64,000 nucleotides of DNA from Galerina marginata (Eukaryota; Basidiomycota; Agaricomycetes; Agaricales; Galerinaceae): assembly GCA_023014335.1 (NCBI GenBank), contig JAECYW010000002.1:4216001-4280000 (forward strand), written 5' to 3'. Made by a program: the position numbers and the translations under genes. Shown in pieces: positions 60,341-64,000 of the stretch. Under the pieces are notes generated by a model that did not search any database, was not told where the DNA came from, and saw nothing but the letters and a program-made list of their open reading frames with translations. Within the stretch, counting starts at the first letter, position 1. Every line of letters starts with the position of its first letter.

Positions 60341-61562
60341 ATAACGGATAACCCCTCATGCTGTACCTCCCTACTTTTCGATGCAGCACGACAAATACAA
60401 ATAATAAATGCATCAAACGCGTTGAAGCCGTTCCTAGGCGCTGCAGGGGGCTACCCTGGTGCAAAGCGCACATGAATAAGGAATGATGCAGTTGCAGGTT
60501 TTCTGAAGTTCGAAGAATGCGAAGGAACAATGACGGTGGTTCAGGACAGCAGCGGCGCCATAGGGGAAATCCTGTTGGAGTTCGAAGAATACGGAGGGAT
60601 GAAATGATGCTTGAAGGTGAGGAAGAGAGAAAAATACAGGCGACGTATTTAGACAAGACCACAAAATACATACGCAAACAAGGCCAAGGCACGCGTCGAA
60701 TTGTCATGAATGATGAATTCTTATTATTCTAACAAATGCATCGCAGCTTGCGTCGCTCGACAATAGGTTGAGAGTCCTCAGGCTCTCGCCACCAAAGGCG
60801 AAAGGCAATGCTCGCCAGGGTTGGCTGAGGGTGATCGGAAAGACTCCGAGCCATAGGTCTAGGAGGACTTGAAGAAGGATACTTACTTCGTTTCCATGAC
60901 TCATAGTTGTCGAAAGCCGTAAGTAAAACTTGAGAGTAAAACGACCTGGTTAGGTGTGATGTAGAAGCGGTGTGTGGATGTGGATGTATGGGTGATGTAA
61001 ACGTATGTGCGCGTTGTCATGATTTAGAGCAGAAAGGTCGAGAAGAGAGACATTACGCAAAATCACGGTGAACAGAAGCTCCAGGTGAGCTAACAACAAA
61101 GAAGATCCAGGACCGATTACGCAAAATCAGGAGCCTCAGACTCTATGGACATTGGACAGTTGCAAAAATGACGCAGAGGGACGCCCTGCTGTCGGCCGCG
61201 GAGGGCGAGAAGCCCGTAAAGCTTGTCAGGAATGGTGACCTCAAGCGAATGGAATCTAGAACAGTCTGAGGAGCTGGCCGGAATTCCAAGATCACCTAAG
61301 ACTAAGCACTAAGGTCTAGCTCGGGTCGTGGTTCCCAGTGAAAAGCCCGTCTGCTGAGAGCAGCTGTGGTGTGTTGATATCGGACCTTGCCCGAAAAGCG
61401 AGACATTTTATGGTTAGATCTGCTCGAGATATGCTGAAATATGCTGAAATCGACGCTGTGGGTTTGTTACGCTTGGTACCTGCTGAAATCTGCTCTCGTG
61501 TCATTGAACCTCCCTCCAAGCCTAGGACGTTGAGCTCCACGACCAGTTGACGGAGAGTCAAT
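60341..61562. other. Gene-poor stretch
   Basis: Holds one dispersed-motif copy (60441-60464) and a short direct repeat around GTTCGAAGAAT (about 60508 and 60580). No gene is supported. Confidence 0.4.
60441..60464 (-). repeat. Distant copy of the dispersed TGCACCGGGATAGCCCTCTG motif
   Basis: Reads CTGCAGGGGGCTACCCTGGT then GCA, the reverse complement of the motif found eleven times between 10.5 and 22.3 kb. It shows the motif is not confined to the duplicated blocks. Confidence 0.6.
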
Positions 61563-62078
61563 AGGGTCGTTCAGAGTAGCTCGGTTGGGCTTCATTTGAC
61601 TTTCATTTGAGTCTTGGTTGGGATTTCAGTTGGAACTCGGCTGGGCGGCAAGGATGCGGTCAATTCCGAAATGGTGAGTTCAACTTTGATCACGGTTGGC
61701 CAACAGGAAAGTTCGGCGTTAGGCAGCCGTCGGAGCTTCAACCACATTGATTGAGATAATCTAAATCACATAATCATCGTCGCCGACCTGCTCCTTGCAC
61801 GCTCAAAGAGGAAGATATATTCTACATATGGTGGAGGCACATACATAGACCAATAAACGAGAGTAAAACTAAAAGAATTTTAAAAAATAGTATGTTGTGT
61901 TAAAACTCCGACGGCTGCCTAACGCCGAACTTTCCAGTTGGCCAACCGTGATCAAAGTTGAACTCACCATTTCGGAATTGACCGCATCCTTGCCGCCCAG
62001 CCGAGTTCCAACTGAAATCCCAACCAAGACTCAAATGAAAGTCAAATGAAGCCCAACCGAGCTACTCTGAACGACCCT
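61563..62078. repeat. 516-bp near-perfect inverted repeat (173-bp arms)
   Basis: The left arm 61563-61735 and right arm 61906-62078 are reverse complements with about one mismatch (ACAGGAAAG against ACTGGAAAG). The tips read AGGGTCGTTCAGAGTAGCTC. AAT lies just outside each tip, possibly a 3-bp target duplication. The 170-bp spacer is AT-rich. Confidence 0.9.
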
Positions 62079-62738
62079 AATGTTGAACTTTTCCTTCTGG
62101 ACTCCGCCCTACTTTGTGCTGTCACGACTCTCGCTACCCACATCCAAATCAACAACCCAAATGAACGTCAAATGAAGGTCAGATGTAAGGTCAAATGGTC
62201 TACTCTGAATAACCTATGGGCTTTTTGTAATTATGTAATTATGGCTCAACGGATTTCAGTCTACATTCCTTCTGAGCTCTAAAAAGGAGGAGTTTTACCA
62301 CAGTCACGTGTCAAAAGGTTGAACGCAGCTTGCCGCTTTGATTCTCGTCACCAATGCTACTTTGCCCCTGCCATCTTCTCTGCACCATGTGAGTGTTAAT
62401 TTTCAGTTTACCTTTTCGTCCGGGTCCCATCGTGCTGACTTTTTATTTCAGTCTCATGTAGCCCTTTCCTTCTGACGTGGTTCTGGACTTGCCGTTCGCG
62501 GTTCGTGCGAGGCGCTTCGAAGAGCAATCGAAGAGAGACGTTGCTCCAACACACTGCTACCCATAGCCTTAAGCTTGAGCAATTGTAGCGCCTCTATTCC
62601 AAGAAAGCCCTCTATTTTCCGTTCTCCTGTACAAATGATATAGGACCAGGTATACGTTCGTACTGCGGTAGTCCTCTGGTGGACCAGGGCAAATAATGAA
62701 AAAGACGCCAAGTCTGGCGTACATTAACCACACCAAGC
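62079..62738. other. Intergenic stretch
   Basis: No gene is supported. Near 62160-62200 ATGAACGTCAAATGA-like words echo the arms of the preceding inverted repeat. Confidence 0.35.
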
Positions 62739-63481
62739 TCAAGGCGCTTTCTCAGCACCATCCCTGTCCCTGCTAACTTTGCCACTGCGACGGTGGTGTT
62801 CTGATGCGGCCTTCAGGTACAGCTTGAGCATTGCCCGCACAGGCCAATGATCTTCGTATTTCTGAATAATTACATGGCGCCTCTCAACCTGCAAAACATA
62901 TGACCTCTGCCTTAGGATAAATGCCCAGAAATACCGAACAAAAATGCCCACCGTTTTACACAAGTTCGTGACCTTATTACTATTCTGTTTGCTGTATGAC
63001 TTGGTATTGTCAAGTTCGATATCTGCGAGCTCTTTTGTATATTTCTGGAAGGTCCAAGCAAGTCCGGTCGAGAAGTCAGTCAGGGAAGTCCTCCGGATTG
63101 ACCTTAACTTACGTTCACTTTGGCAAATTCATCCTTTCCCCAAGGAGCGAGAACTTCCTCGATGTTGTATCCTCCTGATCTTGGTCGGCCTGGTTCCCCT
63201 ACCGGTTTCTGTATCTTCGTTGGCCTGATCTCCGCCTCCTCTTCAGGGAGAGAGGATAGCTCCGACTCGCCGTCGCTGTTTGCTTGATCCTGATCTTCTT
63301 CGTCAGAGCAGGTAACTGAAGGGGTCAGCTCACGTTCAGGCTGAGATAGCGTGAGCCTGTTTGACTTTACGGGTCGTCTGGCAGCAAACTCGATGCGAGG
63401 GGTGATAATTGGGTTTATGGACAAAACTTTGACAGAAAATGGGATGCGGTGAGTGATCAATGGGAGTGGTCGAGATAGCAT
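62739..63481 (-). CDS. Hypothetical fungal protein (203 aa)
   Basis: Minus-strand exons 63481-63113, 63044-62952 and 62888-62739 join in phase with GT-AG introns of 68 and 63 nt. The N-terminal half is basic then acidic (TCSDEEDQDQANSDGESELS, LPEEEAEIRPTK). GGYNIEEVLAPWGKDEF follows. The C terminus reads HVIIQKYEDHWPVRAMLKLY with LKAASEHHRR, a pattern (I-x-K-Y-x-x-x-W ... L-K-x-Y-L-K) found in a group of basidiomycete proteins of unknown function. The start is an in-frame ATG; the frame is open further upstream, so a longer 5' exon is possible. Confidence 0.6.
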
Positions 63482-64000
63482 TCTGTTGAGCGAAACAAAT
63501 TGCTGGGGCAAACTAACTCTTTTAAATGAAGTTGTTGTATTCTCAGGCCTCTCCACATGTATATTGTTCTGCGAACTGACTCGCGTTGCATATTCTGGTA
63601 CAACTCACGTCCATGTTGTGTTCAGGAGTTCGATCCTCGAACCCCTGCCTTTGTCCTTCCGACCTTCCCATGGTGAAGTCTTTCTCCGTTAACAATATGA
63701 GCAAGGAAGTTTAGGGTCGCTAAAGTCCTACAATTCAATGCTAACTTGAAGTAAGATGATCCGTGTTCACTTTTTTTATTCTACCGGAAGTTTCAACTGA
63801 TGGCTTGAGACCAGCCGTTCTGGTGGGAAAAAAATAGCGATTTTGTATCCATATTTTTATTTCATCCAGGAGGTCGGCATGGAAGGAAGGAAGGAATGTA
63901 TTACCGGGGAGGGTCGTCGGTTGGAATCTAGGTTCTCAGGCGCATTCGTCGTGACCGGGTGACGATCTCGATTTTCCTTTGCGCTTGCGTTTTCTCACGT
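63482..64000. other. Window end, no supported gene
   Basis: Contains T- and A-rich runs and a GGAAGGAAGGAAGG microsatellite near 63880. Nothing else is supported. Confidence 0.4.

Overview
The window looks like a repeat-rich accessory region of an agaricomycete (mushroom-forming basidiomycete) nuclear genome. Coding regions are cut by many short introns, mostly 48-60 nt. Several families seen here are typical of that clade: a CxC2-type KDZ transposase, fungal TET/JBP-like dioxygenases, a Tnp2/DUF4218-type CACTA remnant, a JmjC-like oxygenase, a Cyc8-like corepressor copy and a family marked by GMSSDES. All family names come from reading the translations; no search was run. Exon models were built by hand and accepted where phases close without stops.

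Layout. 0.1-0.8 kb: protein with an RNase H1 N-terminal (viroplasmin-like) domain. 1.2-7.6 kb: direct repeats, an apparently intact KDZ transposase gene (10 exons, 1097 aa), a 34/68-bp minisatellite and a TET/JBP-like dioxygenase in the same orientation, which together may be one mobile unit. 8.2-10.5 kb: a gene with a nucleotidyltransferase-like core that appears spliced in frame to an alpha-crystallin (Hsp20) domain. 10.5-22.6 kb: gene-poor DNA made of inverted and direct duplications, gene scraps (including a RING finger) and many copies of a 23-bp quasi-palindromic motif. 22.7-23.7 kb: a hypothetical gene.

24.1-30.4 kb: a small TIR element with an 8-bp target duplication, then a 5.6-kb element with roughly 1-kb inverted arms around a GC-rich, apparently non-coding core. 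30.4-33.2 kb: hairpins and tandem repeats. 33.3-36.8 kb: two decayed genes, the second a Cyc8/Ssn6 copy. 37.3-41.7 kb: a small coiled-coil gene (minus strand), a tRNA-like sequence, a 330-bp TA-type MITE and a WD40 gene with a C-terminal hydrophobic segment. 41.7-43.3 kb: a second, intact TET/JBP-like gene (minus strand, 460 aa). 44.9-45.3 kb: a second copy of the small TIR element, with a 9-bp target duplication.

45.3-50.4 kb: a long JmjC-like gene that carries lesions. 50.7-59.1 kb: two members of the GMSSDES family (one broken, one largely intact on the minus strand) flanking an internally deleted CACTA transposase with hairpin and subterminal repeats. 59.6-63.5 kb: two hypothetical genes and a 516-bp near-perfect inverted repeat.

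The most interesting system is the KDZ transposase, minisatellite and TET/JBP cluster: a transposon-linked DNA-modification enzyme, with a second and divergent enzyme of the same family 36 kb away. Most other genes show decay, which fits a rapidly turning over, transposon-dense region.
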